DNA of 59,406 bases, from NCBI GenBank assembly GCA_026770575.1, contig MU657213.1, positions 178,813 to 238,218 of the forward strand, in the 5' to 3' direction. Source of the DNA: Pelagophyceae sp. CCMP2097. Lineage: Eukaryota; Sar; Pelagophyceae. Position numbers and translations under genes: made by a program. This document shows, piece after piece, positions 9,178 through 19,579 of this stretch. Numbering within the stretch: position 1 is the stretch's first letter; each line of letters starts with the position of its first letter. Under the pieces are notes generated by a model, which worked only from the letters and a program-made list of their open reading frames with translations, did no database searches and was not told the origin of the DNA.

Positions 9178-12100
9178 TCATTCTTGGTCGTCGTCGTCGA
9201 TGACGCGCGCGTGCTCGAGGATGTTTTTGAAGATGACGGGCAAGTCGTGGACGTCGGCGCAGACGTGGCCGCGCCCTCTGGGGAGCGCCCTCGACACTTT
9301 TGAGGCCTCGTCGCCGAGCGATCCGACCATGACCGCGTACGCCTCGACGTCGTCCGACTCCGTCAGAGCGTCGGCCCACCACATGGGGTCCATGCCGTAC
9401 CGCCGGAAGTTGGCATCCGAAAGCGCCACCACGACGGCGCCCTTTGGCCCGCCTGCGTTTTCGCCGCCGTCGCTTCTCGAGCGCGCGCGGCACTCGGCGA
9501 CGGCGCGGCGCGTGGCCTCGATGGTCGTGTCGCCGCTGTCGCAGAACTGGGCGTGCGCGACCATCCTCTGCAGCACCTTGAGGCGCTCGCCCCGGTTCGC
9601 CGGCGGCTCGCCCCACGGCACAAACTCCACGTTGTCGTCGTCCCCAGAGTGGCCCTTGACGCAGTACTCGTACTTGCCGCATAGGCCCTCGAGCGATTCC
9701 ATGACCAGCATCGTCGCCTCGAGCATGCGGCCGAGTCGGCCGTCGACGCCCTGAAAGCGGTACATGCTCCCCGAGCAATCCATCAGGAACAAAATCCGTC
9801 GTTTCCCTCGCTCGCCCGCCGCGCTCGGCGGCGCGTCGGCGGCCGGCGCGCCGCGCTTCTTGAAGACGAGGCGCTCGCCCGCCGCGCCGTCGACGAGCCG
9901 GTCGTCGTCGAGCTCGCCGTCGGACCTGCGCCGGAGCCAGACGCGCTCGCGGTCCTTGTCCTTTGCCGAGGAGAGGGCTTGCTTCAGCGCGTCGACGTGC
10001 GGCTCCACGCTGTCGAGCATGTCCTTGTAACTCGCCCATTCGCTTTCCGACATGTGGTCAATTTCCCGGAGGCGGTCCGAATGCGCCCGCTTGGCCTGGT
10101 CCCGGGCCATCTTCTTCGCGGCTTCGGAAACTTGGGCCTTTGCAGAGTCGTCGACCTGATGCACGGGGTTCCCGTCCCAGAGCCGAAAGGGCCCGCCGCG
10201 GCCGCCGAGGCCGGCCGTGTCCGAGCCCCCGGAGCCGCCGGCCCACGTGTTGCCGCCGACGTGGGGGTTGCCGTCCTTGTCGACTTTGCCGAACTTTGGC
10301 GCGCCGAGATCGGTGCGCGGCACGGACTTGCCGCCGGCTTGTGCGTTGTGCGTGTACTCGATCTTATAAGGATTCGAATGATTCGCGGCGTTGAACCTCT
10401 GCGGCGCGGCCCCGAACTTGTCCCGCAGGGCTTGCTCCAATCCCGGAAACCCGTGGCCTTCAAACACTTGGGCTATCACGTTTCGCGCGGGCGAAAAAGC
10501 GTCATGGGCCAAAACGTTGACCAGAGCGGCCGCGATGCCGTCGTCGCCGAAGCGGTCCAGGTGGCGCGCGACGGAGACGCATTCCCTCAACGAGAAGGGA
10601 TACGCCAGACCGCCGTCGTCGGCCTTGAGCCGCAGCTCTGCGAAGGCGCAGGCGAGCCTGCGCCGCATTTTCGGAGAGACGTTCGGGGCCACTTTCGCGA
10701 GGACGGCCTCTTCCGAGTCCACGTCCGGGTTGTGCACCGCCACCGCCGCAAACGCGTCGCCGCAACTTTTGTACAGAGCGTTGCCGTGGAAGGGCCAGCC
10801 CGGCCGGTTGGCCAAGATGACGAGTCGAAAGTCGTCGTGGACGGTGATTTCATTGGCACCCCGCACTTTGCCGATGCGCAGCACTCTCCCGTCCGCCAGC
10901 GCCAGCTCGCCCTCGGAAACGAGCGACTTCAACAGCACCGTCACCTCGGTCGGCGCCTTGTCCGCCTCATCGAGGACGCAGCAGCGTCCAAAAACGGCGG
11001 CGCGAACGAGGGGCGCGTCGACGTACTGAAGCCGTCCGTTTTCGAGTATTGGTGTCGTGGTGAGCTGAGATAGTGTGGAGTCGCGGTGGAGCTGAGAATA
11101 TTCCCGTTCAACGTTCGCAAGCTCCAAATAACGGTCCACGGCCACGTTCTTACCCACCCCCTGGTTCCCGATGACCATCACAAAGCGCTCCCCCGCGTAC
11201 TCGAGCATGGCAAGCTCCGAAACGCCGCGCTCCGCCGCGGCGGACGCCACGTACGGCCGCGGACAAGGCACGAGCTGCGGCGCGAGGCGCACCGGCCTCG
11301 GCGTTAAAGTGGCGATGGTGGCGCCGTCCTTGCGCACGCACATTTCTCCGGCATCGACGGTGACAGCATAAACCGCGTCCTCCGCCGCGGCGGCGCGGTC
11401 CTCTTTTTTCGCGTCGCAGCCCGAATCGAACCACGAATCGACGACGTGCTGCAGCCGCCGCGGCAGGAAGCGCCACATGAGGGCGTCGCGCACGCCTTGC
11501 TTGGGCGAGACGCTTGCGTCGGCGCGGTTGGCCACGCGGAGGATTTGGCGAGTGGACAAGCGCAAGGCGGCGTCGGCCTTGCGCGACTTTGTCGCGACGT
11601 CTGCGAGGAGCCTCGAGTCGCACTTTGGGGCCAGCGCCACTAAAGCGTCTCGGAGGTCTTCATTTTCCCATTCTGGGAGAATGTGCGTCGAGAACAACGC
11701 CGCCAACTCCGGCTCGAGCCATGCGCCGGGCTCGGCGACCGCCAAGACGCGCGCATTAGAGCCCGTGATGCGCGAGCCGTCGGGGAGCTCTAATTCCCCG
11801 TTTGCGCAGAGCCACCCTAAAGCGGCGACCAAAGCGCCCGTGGGCGCGCGGTGCGCGCCGTCGAGGACGACCACGCCTCCGTGCTTCGCGGCGACGGCCG
11901 TGGGCGCGTCGCGCCAAACAGACGCGCCATTGGCGTCCGTGTCGCGGCGCTGGAGCAGGTCTCTCGAAGTCACGTCTTTGTGCAGATGGTGCGTATTCAC
12001 CGCGGCGTTTGCGTTGTACTCCTGCAAAAGAGCGGCGACGAAGACGGACTTGCCGCTCCCCGCCGAGCCCACGATCAAGACGTGCTCGCCGTTTTCCAAG

Positions 12101-13296
12101 TCTTTCAGGACCGACTCGAAGACGTTTTGCTGGCGCGAAGAGAGGTAGACGTCGCCGCGCGGATACGGCTTCATGGAGCCCGTATCTGTGTGTTTCGTCT
12201 GCGGGCCGAGGATGCGGTCCAGGGCGTCGACGTCGTGCTTGAACTGCCCCGACTTGGCCCCGAGCAAATCGTGAGCGCGGAGCGGCGGGTAGCACTTTTC
12301 CAAAATGCGCCGAGGCGTATCCAGTAAAGAGGCGCTCCGGCAGATGCGCCGGAGGGCGGTTTGCGAAAAGGCGAAGAAGTGATTCGAGGCCGAACGTTCT
12401 AAATGCGACGACTCCAACTCGGCCAAAAGCATCGCCGCCGCTAAGACTTGGTCCGCGCCGCCAAAGCCCACCGGCAGACCGACGTCGGAGACCGACGCAT
12501 TTGGGAGCAGATTCGACTGCAGCCTTGACCGTAAAGGCGGGTCCAGGGCGCGGCCGGCGTAGGGCGGCACGGGACTGGATAGAGCGATGACTCTAAACTG
12601 GTCCGAGACGGCGGCTAAATTTGGCGCATTTCCGAACTCTTCGACGCGGGAAGCGCGCATGAGGATGCGGCCGTCGTCCAGGGTCATCTCTCGATTTTCT
12701 AAGAGGTTATTTAGAGTGGGCAGCACGTTGCGCTCGGCTCTTTCCAGGCCGTCGAGGATCAAGATTCCGCCGTGCAGCGCCGCCCGGACGGGGGGCGAGT
12801 CGGACCACGCCGCGCCGCCCGGCGTGAGCTCGCGCCGCTGCCTCAGGTCGGACTCGGTCGTGTCCGCCGAGACGGCAACGTAAAACGCTTCTGCGTGGAC
12901 CAACTCGGCGAAGGCCAGCGCGACGTGTCTAGCTCTTGACCGCTCGGCCGGCGACGAGACGATGACGCAGTCCTGCCCGAGGGCGTCCTTCTGCGCCAGC
13001 CACCTTAGAGTCTCTTGGAGTTCCAAAGGCAGCCTTTCCAGGTAGCCCCGCGGCTTCAAAGCGCCGCCGCCGCGCAGGCCGACGGTGACGCCGCCGAAAC
13101 AAACGGCGTCGACGGAACTCATATAACGCCAGCCCGGGACCGTGAGGCGGCCCGGGACCTTGAGGCGGCCCGGGAAAACACTTCGCCACATGCACTCCGC
13201 CGGCTTTTCAAGCGGCGAGCACCTCTGTCTAGAGAGCCAAGGTCCGACGGCGACCGCAGATCCGCGGGGCGGCGGACGAGGACGATGCCGCGGCAA
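9178..13296 (-). CDS. VWA8: VWA8-like AAA+ ATPase with C-terminal VWA domain
   Basis: This is an uninterrupted frame of 1372 codons. Three AAA+ modules can be seen. The first (about 90-330) has a Walker-B-like GGILILDGLERAE, but its P-loop region (IVSSPAERSRAR) is degenerate. The second has Walker A GSAGSGKS near residue 410 and Walker B GGVVVLDGAHRAP. The third has GNQGVGKN near 708 and RCCVLDEADKAP. A linker (TAGLGGRGGPFRLWDGNP, then a charged helical stretch with ERVWLRRRSDGELDDDR) matches the VWA8 family. A VWA domain with the MIDAS motif MDCSGSMYRF (about 1170), KGHSGDDDN and VVALSDANFRRYG ends the protein. Animal VWA8 is mitochondrial and about 1.9 kb codons long; this copy is shorter, and its Arg-rich N-terminus may be a targeting signal. 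Met at about residue 59 (MSSVDAVCFGG) is an alternative start. The gene has no intron, unlike most neighbours. Confidence 0.93.
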   Translation of the reverse strand: MPRHRPRPPPRGSAVAVGPWLSRQRCSPLEKPAECMWRSVFPGRLKVPGRLTVPGWRYMSSVDAVCFGGVTVGLRGGGALKPRGYLERLPLELQETLRWLAQKDALGQDCVIVSSPAERSRARHVALAFAELVHAEAFYVAVSADTTESDLRQRRELTPGGAAWSDSPPVRAALHGGILILDGLERAERNVLPTLNNLLENREMTLDDGRILMRASRVEEFGNAPNLAAVSDQFRVIALSSPVPPYAGRALDPPLRSRLQSNLLPNASVSDVGLPVGFGGADQVLAAAMLLAELESSHLERSASNHFFAFSQTALRRICRSASLLDTPRRILEKCYPPLRAHDLLGAKSGQFKHDVDALDRILGPQTKHTDTGSMKPYPRGDVYLSSRQQNVFESVLKDLENGEHVLIVGSAGSGKSVFVAALLQEYNANAAVNTHHLHKDVTSRDLLQRRDTDANGASVWRDAPTAVAAKHGGVVVLDGAHRAPTGALVAALGWLCANGELELPDGSRITGSNARVLAVAEPGAWLEPELAALFSTHILPEWENEDLRDALVALAPKCDSRLLADVATKSRKADAALRLSTRQILRVANRADASVSPKQGVRDALMWRFLPRRLQHVVDSWFDSGCDAKKEDRAAAAEDAVYAVTVDAGEMCVRKDGATIATLTPRPVRLAPQLVPCPRPYVASAAAERGVSELAMLEYAGERFVMVIGNQGVGKNVAVDRYLELANVEREYSQLHRDSTLSQLTTTPILENGRLQYVDAPLVRAAVFGRCCVLDEADKAPTEVTVLLKSLVSEGELALADGRVLRIGKVRGANEITVHDDFRLVILANRPGWPFHGNALYKSCGDAFAAVAVHNPDVDSEEAVLAKVAPNVSPKMRRRLACAFAELRLKADDGGLAYPFSLRECVSVARHLDRFGDDGIAAALVNVLAHDAFSPARNVIAQVFEGHGFPGLEQALRDKFGAAPQRFNAANHSNPYKIEYTHNAQAGGKSVPRTDLGAPKFGKVDKDGNPHVGGNTWAGGSGGSDTAGLGGRGGPFRLWDGNPVHQVDDSAKAQVSEAAKKMARDQAKRAHSDRLREIDHMSESEWASYKDMLDSVEPHVDALKQALSSAKDKDRERVWLRRRSDGELDDDRLVDGAAGERLVFKKRGAPAADAPPSAAGERGKRRILFLMDCSGSMYRFQGVDGRLGRMLEATMLVMESLEGLCGKYEYCVKGHSGDDDNVEFVPWGEPPANRGERLKVLQRMVAHAQFCDSGDTTIEATRRAVAECRARSRSDGGENAGGPKGAVVVALSDANFRRYGMDPMWWADALTESDDVEAYAVMVGSLGDEASKVSRALPRGRGHVCADVHDLPVIFKNILEHARVIDDDDQE

Positions 13297-13442
13297 GCAA
13301 AGTTCCTGCCTCGCGCCCTTCGCCGGCGTGCGTCCCGCGGCCGTACGCGTCGGGCGCCAAGTGTGCGGCCCCGCGGGTCTTCATTTTTGGCGAAGGTCGC
13401 GGTCTGAATCTGCCGCCGGCGCCGGGCGGTCGTCCACGGTGG
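13297..13442. promoter_or_regulatory. Shared upstream region of VWA8-like and NOV-like genes
   Basis: The two divergent start codons are only 146 bp apart. If these starts are right, both promoters overlap or lie partly inside 5' coding sequence. No specific motif was recognised. Confidence 0.4.
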
Positions 13443-16400
13443 ATGCAGTCGCTGGGCGGCGAGACGCTGCAGGAACGTCTGAAACGCATCGGCGACGCGG
13501 CGAAGCGGCGGAATCCAAACGGGTTCGTCGATGTGAACGCGCGACGCAACAAGCCCTTGGCGGCCGAAGCGCCGCCGGCCGAGGCCGCGCGCTTACTGGA
13601 CCGCCGCGACGGCGTCACGGAATGGCTCTGCGCGCGGCCGACGACGGCGCTGGAGTGCGCCCTGGCCCGCGGCGACGCCGAGGCCGCGCAAGACGCTCGC
13701 TCCGAAGCGCAGAGACGCCTCGAGCGCTCCGCCGCCGACGGCTCGCTCGACGTTTCCCTCGCGCGCGACCTCGTCCGCGACGGCGCGTGCTGCCGCGTTC
13801 TGCTTTGCAAAGACGCCGTCGACGCGATGCTCCTGCGGTGCGGCGACGACGGTTCACTTTTCGTGGCGTCCGCGGCCCCAAAGGCCTTTGCACAGAGGCT
13901 CGCCGCCTCTTAAAACGCCCGGCGCGCCGTCATCGCCTCGTCGGATGCGTTGCAGGCCGAGCTCGCGAAACTCGTCGAGCCGTTTTACCACCGCCCGTCG
14001 ACGCCTTTGGCCGCCCGCGCCGCCATCGAGGATTGCTTTGGTTTTTGGGGCGACGAAAGATTTGATCACGGCGACTCCGAGACGGCCGCCGCCTTGCGCC
14101 ACTTCGCGGACCGCTTCGCAAACGGCCGCCGCGACGCCGCGCTGCTTTCCACTCTGAAGACTTTGGCACTTTGGGGGGGGATGATGTTTGCAAATCGGAC
14201 GCGACGCTGCAGTGGGACCGAGCAGACGTGCTTTTAAGATGCACGCGCTTGGAGAACGAGCGCGACGCCGCCGTCGACGGAAAGGCCCGCGCAGCAAAGG
14301 CCGCTGGCGATCTGGTGAGTGTCTCCTGCCTTGGAGAGCCATTCGCGGTGCACCGATCATGCGCGCCCCGGCGGCAGGTTTCGGCGCTCGAGGCCGAGCT
14401 CGTGAAGACGTACCAGCAGCGCGTCGAAACCGCGGCGGAGCACGCGGCGGCGGCGCAAAACTCGACGCCGCCGCCGGCCGCGCCGCCGCTCCAGCGGGCC
14501 GCCGAAGACGTTGCCGGCGGCGCGGCGAAGAGTTCGGCGCGCGCGCTGCTGCGGCGGATCCGCACCGAGCGCCTGGTGCGTGCCTCGTCTTCCGAGCCAG
14601 AGTCTTCCGAGCCAGAGTCTAGGTCGATTGCGAAGCGGAGCTGGCCCTGGCGTCTCCGGCGGTTCGAAACGACGCGGCGGCGCTGCAGCGGTCGCTCGCC
14701 GCCGCCGCGAAGCGCATCGCGACGGATTTGTACGCTTCTCCAACGACTCAATTTATTTCAGAGGTTGTGCAAAACGCAGACGACGCCGACTCTTCGAACA
14801 CCGAGCCGCGCCTCGAGCTCGGCCTGCTGCGGCTCGGCGGCGGGTGGGTGTTTTATGCGGCGTCAAATCAGGTGGCTATGAACGCAGAGAACGTCATCGC
14901 TCTCAGCGACGTGAACCGATCGACTAAGACGGGTGAACAATCGACGGGACACAAGGGCATCGGCTTCAAATCCTGCTTTGCAGCGTCGGGTAGGCCGACA
15001 GTCCTCTCTGGCGAATTTGCGCTGTGCTTCGACGTCGACCGAGACGGAGAACTCGGGTGCGTGTGTGGCCAGCCGCCGCTCCGAAGAAACAGAAAAAAGG
15101 ACCTTCTTCTGCCTTGGGTTGGTGACGCCGCGGTGGGTCGACGACGTGTCCGCCTTGCCGGATGCGGTGGCGCAAAAGTGGCGCGAGGGCCAGACGGTCG
15201 TCGCGCTGCCTTAGCGAGACGCCACCGTCGCGGACGCCGTTTCAGAGGCGCTCAAAAAACTCGGCGGCGAGGCCTCTTCCGAAGGAGATGGCGCGCCGCC
15301 CGCGGAGGGGATCCTCGTCTTTACAAAGCGGCTGCGGCGGCTGACCATCACCGTCGACGGCACCGTCGACCTCTTGCGCGCCGACGTTATGCGCGACGGC
15401 CACCGCGCCGTCGAATTGCGCTGCGCGATTGACTCAACGGAAAGGCAGCGAGTCGAGACTCGGCACTATAGAGTCTGGCGCGACGAGGCTCGCGCCGTCG
15501 AAATCTGCTTCGCCGATTCGCCGTTTCGGCCGGCGTTAGCGCACGTGGTCTTGCCCGTGGCGACGCTCGGCGCGTTTGGATTTTCGGTCAACGCGGGTTT
15601 GGACGTCGCGGCGAGCCGCGACGCCATACGAACCACGAGCCCGCGCAACCTCCTCCTCCGGCAGGCCGTCGCCGACGCTTTCCTAAGGGCCGTTGCCCAA
15701 GACGACGAGTTGAGGGCTTTGGAATACGTCGACGTCGCAAACATTTACACGGCCGACGCCTTCTGGCTCGCGTGTCGAGACGACATTCTGGACCGCGGCC
15801 TCCGCCGAGTCGAGTGCGTCTCGACGGGCGACGGGGCCTTTGTTTCGCTAGCGCTGGACAAGTGTTTCAGGCCGCCTTCAGACGCTGTTGTGAACCTCGT
15901 CTATGATCTGCTTTTGAAGGCCGGCGCCGTCCGCGTGCCCCAAGGCGACGTGGTCTACGTCGTCACGCCGGCGGCGCCCAAGACAGCGCGCGCATTTGCG
16001 CTGCCCAACTTGGTCCGATGGCTCGAAGCCCACTGGCAGGACGAGGCCTACTAGGGCTCTAGATCTGCACTTTCAAAGCAGGTCGAGGCCTCTGCACTTT
16101 CAAAGGGCTTCTTCCAAAAAAGGGCAAATGCTTCTTCGACGTTGTATGCCGCGCGCTGCTCGCGGCGTCGCCCGAGCTCTGGCCGCGCATCCGCAAGCTT
16201 CGCATCATCCCCGCCGCATTGTCGGACGCTTACCTCGCTTTAGACGATGCAAACGCCCTCAACGTCTTTGCCGACGGGGTTTCCGTAGACGTCCAAGGCT
16301 TCGGCCCGATTGCGTGCGGCGACGCTTTGGCATTTGGCATCGTCGCCGTATCAGAACCCAAGACGTTTGCGGCACGGAAGTCTTTAGAGGCGCACGGCGT

Positions 16401-18500
16401 TGAGTCATCGGCACTCTGGGAGACGGAGGGGCCTCAAACGGAGAGGCCTCAGACGAAGACGAATACGAGGCGGCCCTGCCGCCGGCGCTGCAGGAGAACG
16501 CCGGCATCGAGTGGGAGGCCTTCTTTGTCGAGCTCGGACTCCAACAAAAAATTTGCCCCGCACAGCTGTGGCATTATCAAGGCAGGCAGACGTGCTGGTG
16601 GCCGCGGGCCTCAACCTCAACCGCGCAGACTTTTGGCGCAAGCTCTCCCCGAGGGCGCTCACCTATCTGCAGGACCGCCTGGGCCGGCCGGGCGAGCTGG
16701 AAGACGCGCGGAGCCTGCCCTTTGTCTCTGCAGCGGGTTTCGACGCTTCGTCTTCGCCCGCGGTGCTGCGCCTCGACGAGCTCTTCGTGCGCCACATCTT
16801 CGCGCTACTCTGCGGCTCCCGACTCCCGTACGCCTTTGCCGACGTGGCCGATCCGAGAAGAGACGGCTTTCCCGACGTTGTAAGCGCCAACTGCGCAGCG
16901 CAGTGCGCCCTGATCAAACGCGTCTTCGTCGGCGAACTCGACGTCCGCGGGTGCGCGGCCGCGATCAAGGCCTTGAGCAGACGCTTGAGAGATGACGACG
17001 CGTTTGCCGCGTTCGCGGCGCTGTATAGAGCAGTGTCTCCTAACCTCGCGGCTCTACTCGGCCAGGACGCTCGTTTAGTCGCGGCGCCTTTTGACAAGGC
17101 TGGTAAAAACGTAAAACGTTGTTTTGATCAAATCCCTAAAAACACGTGTTTGTTTTGTTCCCACCACCGGGGAAAACACGTGTTCTTGCCCCCCCCCGCG
17201 TGTGGCACCACCGGAGCCGCCAGCTGGACCTCTGGAGAGCCCTCTCGGAGAGATGAATAACTCAAACGCGGAATGAGCTTCCAAACGACTTTATACGGCT
17301 CCTTGGACGTAGACGAGGAGATTGGCACGTCCCGCCTCGGATGCAGTCGCCATGGCATGGTTTATTCACGTGTTTTTGGATGTTTTATGAAATAGCCTGA
17401 AAACGTTGTTCCAAACATGTTCCCTGGGGGCCAAATTTACGTTTTTACCAGCCTTGCCTTTTGAGAAAGGTCTTTTTGAGAAAGGCGAAAAGATGGTGTG
17501 CGTGCAGGACTGCGTCTGGGACGACGACGCAGTTCTATGCGGCTTGGCCGGCGTGGCGCGCCTCGCCCCGGTCTACGCGCGCTACGAGATGCGCCACATC
17601 TTTTTAGGGGTCGGCGTCGAACAAAAGCTGGGCAAGGTCCACGACTTTGTCGGTGTTTTAGACGCGATTGCCTCGGACTCTACGAAAGCGGCAGCGTTGC
17701 CTTTAGATGAGAGATGGCGCCTCGTCGTCGACATGATGAAGAGGCTCGCCGCCGAAGCGCGCGGTGCGATTTTGCATCCCGCTTTTGCATCCCGCTTTCG
17801 ACGAGTGGCGTGCTTGCGTGGACCGTGCACCCCGTAGGCAACGGCTCTGACGCGATCCAAAACGCCTTTATCTCAAAGCGCTTGATCGTCATCCGCCGCG
17901 TGTCGCACGGTTCGGAAGAATCCACGCAGCTCATCGCTTTGAGCGTCTTAGAGGCCTTTTGGGCCGTCCCCGCGGCGCTGCAAGGGACGTTGGCGCCCAA
18001 GTGTGCTCTCGACAAACACTTTCCGACGGATTTGAATTGGTTCTTTGTCGATTTTTAGGAGTCCAGCCTCTTACAAATTCAAACGCCTCTCTTACAAATT
18101 CAAACGCCTCTCTTACAAATTCAAACACTCCAAACCGGCCAGCCGCCCTTTGAGACGCCTCCGCGCCCGGCGGACGGCGAAAATGGCGAAAACGGAGACG
18201 CGCCGCTTCCGCGGAAAGTCCAGCACGGCGTGGACTTTTCCGAGCTCGGCCCGACGAGGCGCAAGAGGCGTCGGGCGACGACCTGGCGCGCGAGGCCATC
18301 GAGGCGACGCGGACGGCGTCGGCGGATGCGTATGCGCATTTTAGTTTGGACCGCCCGGCGAATTGGCCGCGCCATCTCTAAGGCCTTTGCGAACATCCTT
18401 GGCCAACTCGCAATCATCTTCGCCGTCCCGGACCGCGCTGTGGGTGTGACGGAGACGTTTGGCCGTGAAGAACCGGCGTCCTTGCCTGCGAGAGAACCCT
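13443..18500 (+). CDS. NO VEIN/sacsin-type HSP90-fold ATPase, multi-exon, possibly disrupted
   Basis: Exons include 13443 to about 13863, 13951 to about 14312, 14378-14575, 14623-15056, about 15090-16054, about 16090-16430, about 16440-17100, about 17490-17810 and about 17810-18057. Later junctions are approximate. The GHKL ATPase begins with DLYASPTTQFISEVVQNADD and the ATP-lid motif TGHKGIGFKSCF, the signature of NO VEIN and sacsin proteins. The downstream stretch (FADSPFRPALAHVVLPVATL, FGFSVNAGLDVAASRDAIRT) also fits the NOV family, and the rest is alpha-helical and unassigned. Before the ATPase lies a coiled coil (LENERDAAVDGKARAAKAA). Two lesions are visible: a +1 frame change at an 8-G run (14173-14180) and an in-frame TAG at 15212-15214. 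The 3' end is uncertain and may include the next ORF. Plant NOV acts in vascular patterning; a role here is unknown. Confidence 0.7.
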
Positions 18501-18538
18501 CCCTCCCTTGAAGAGCATTCCTCCTCGATGCCAAAACT

Positions 18539-19180
18539 ATGAACGCCAGAGTCCTTACGGTTCCCTTTGGAGGACCCTCCCAATCACTCCTCGATGCCGG
18601 ACCTTGCGAGGATTTCCGCGCCACGCTAGGCTGCGCCTACGCCATCGACGGCGCGCTGCTCTTCTCCGCGCGGAGGTACCGCGCGCGGGGCGACGACGTC
18701 GCGTTTTGGACGTCGGAATTCGCGCATGCTCTGGCCCACGTCTGCGCCCCGACGCACGAGGCGACACACGGCGCCGCCGCCCAGGCCCTGTTTGCCTACG
18801 CCGTCCCGAGACTGAAACCGCTCTTCGACGCCCCGCCGCCGCAGCAGCTACCACCGCAACCACACGCGCACCAGCAGCCGCAGCACGCGCACCAGCACCA
18901 GCAGCCGCAGCAGCAGCCGCACCAGCAACCGCCGCAGCGCGCGCAGGCTGATTCGCGGAGCTCTCATCAGCACCAGCACCAGCACCAGCAGCGCGGTGGC
19001 TCGGCTCCGGCGGCGCACGGCGACATCCCGCGCGGCCACGGCCCTAACGGGCGCGGCGGCGGCGGGCGCGGCGGTCCGGGCGGCGGCCGCCAGGCGCAGG
19101 GCGGGCAGCGGCCACAGGCTGGCCGCGGGCGCGGCACCCTGAACGGCGCCGCGCTGCAGCCCCGCTACGACTACTCCTGA
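18539..19180 (+). CDS. Protein or 3' exon with His/Gln-rich and RGG tail
   Basis: This open frame has 213 codons. Residues 1-95 look folded (TVPFGGPSQSLLDAG, ALLFSARRYRARGDDVAFWT, AHALAHVCAPTHEATHGAAA). A low-complexity tail of Gln, His and Pro (about 100-150) follows, then a Gly/Arg segment (GRGGGGRGGPGGGRQAQGGQ) resembling RGG boxes that bind RNA or are arginine-methylated. The folded part has no family I recognise. Position and strand suggest it could be the terminal exon of the NOV-like gene immediately upstream, but I could not close the reading frame between them, so it is listed separately. Confidence 0.55.
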   Translation: MNARVLTVPFGGPSQSLLDAGPCEDFRATLGCAYAIDGALLFSARRYRARGDDVAFWTSEFAHALAHVCAPTHEATHGAAAQALFAYAVPRLKPLFDAPPPQQLPPQPHAHQQPQHAHQHQQPQQQPHQQPPQRAQADSRSSHQHQHQHQQRGGSAPAAHGDIPRGHGPNGRGGGGRGGPGGGRQAQGGQRPQAGRGRGTLNGAALQPRYDYS

Positions 19181-19579
19181 GCCAAACGCCGCGGGCAGGT
19201 TTTATTACGATCTAAGATTGGATTCCTCCTCGCGCGGCGCCCCGCGGCACACCGTGTCGAAGGACCATCGTGTCGAAGGACCATCGTCCTTGGTCGATGC
19301 AAACGGGCGGTGGCCGGATCATCCGGCTTTGCGCCCCCCTCCTAGAGCGAGGGCTCTGCGAACTGGGGCCGCAGGATGGCCGGATTGGCGCCGAGGTCGA
19401 CGTGGAGCGTTGGGCGCTTGGACGCCGCGCGCTTGAGGATTTTTGAGTGATCCCGCTCTGCCCCGACGTTCGCGAGCCTAGTCGGAAAGTGCATGATAGA
19501 AGAATGTTTTCGAGAGTCGAGACGAGCGTTGCTTCGGCCTGCGGGGTGGAGGGCCCCGGAGCGAGCGGTTCTTAGGAGC
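19181..19579. other. Convergent intergenic region
   Basis: It lies between the stop codons of the RGG-tail ORF (+) and the LRR gene (-). It holds a direct duplication of a 16-bp segment (CGTGTCGAAGGACCAT, about 19254-19286) and no gene that I can support. Confidence 0.5.

Noticed and set aside
8951..10039. 362-codon Arg-rich frame on the minus strand
   Set aside because: It is a shifted frame of the VWA8-like gene; the correct frame carries the MIDAS motif.
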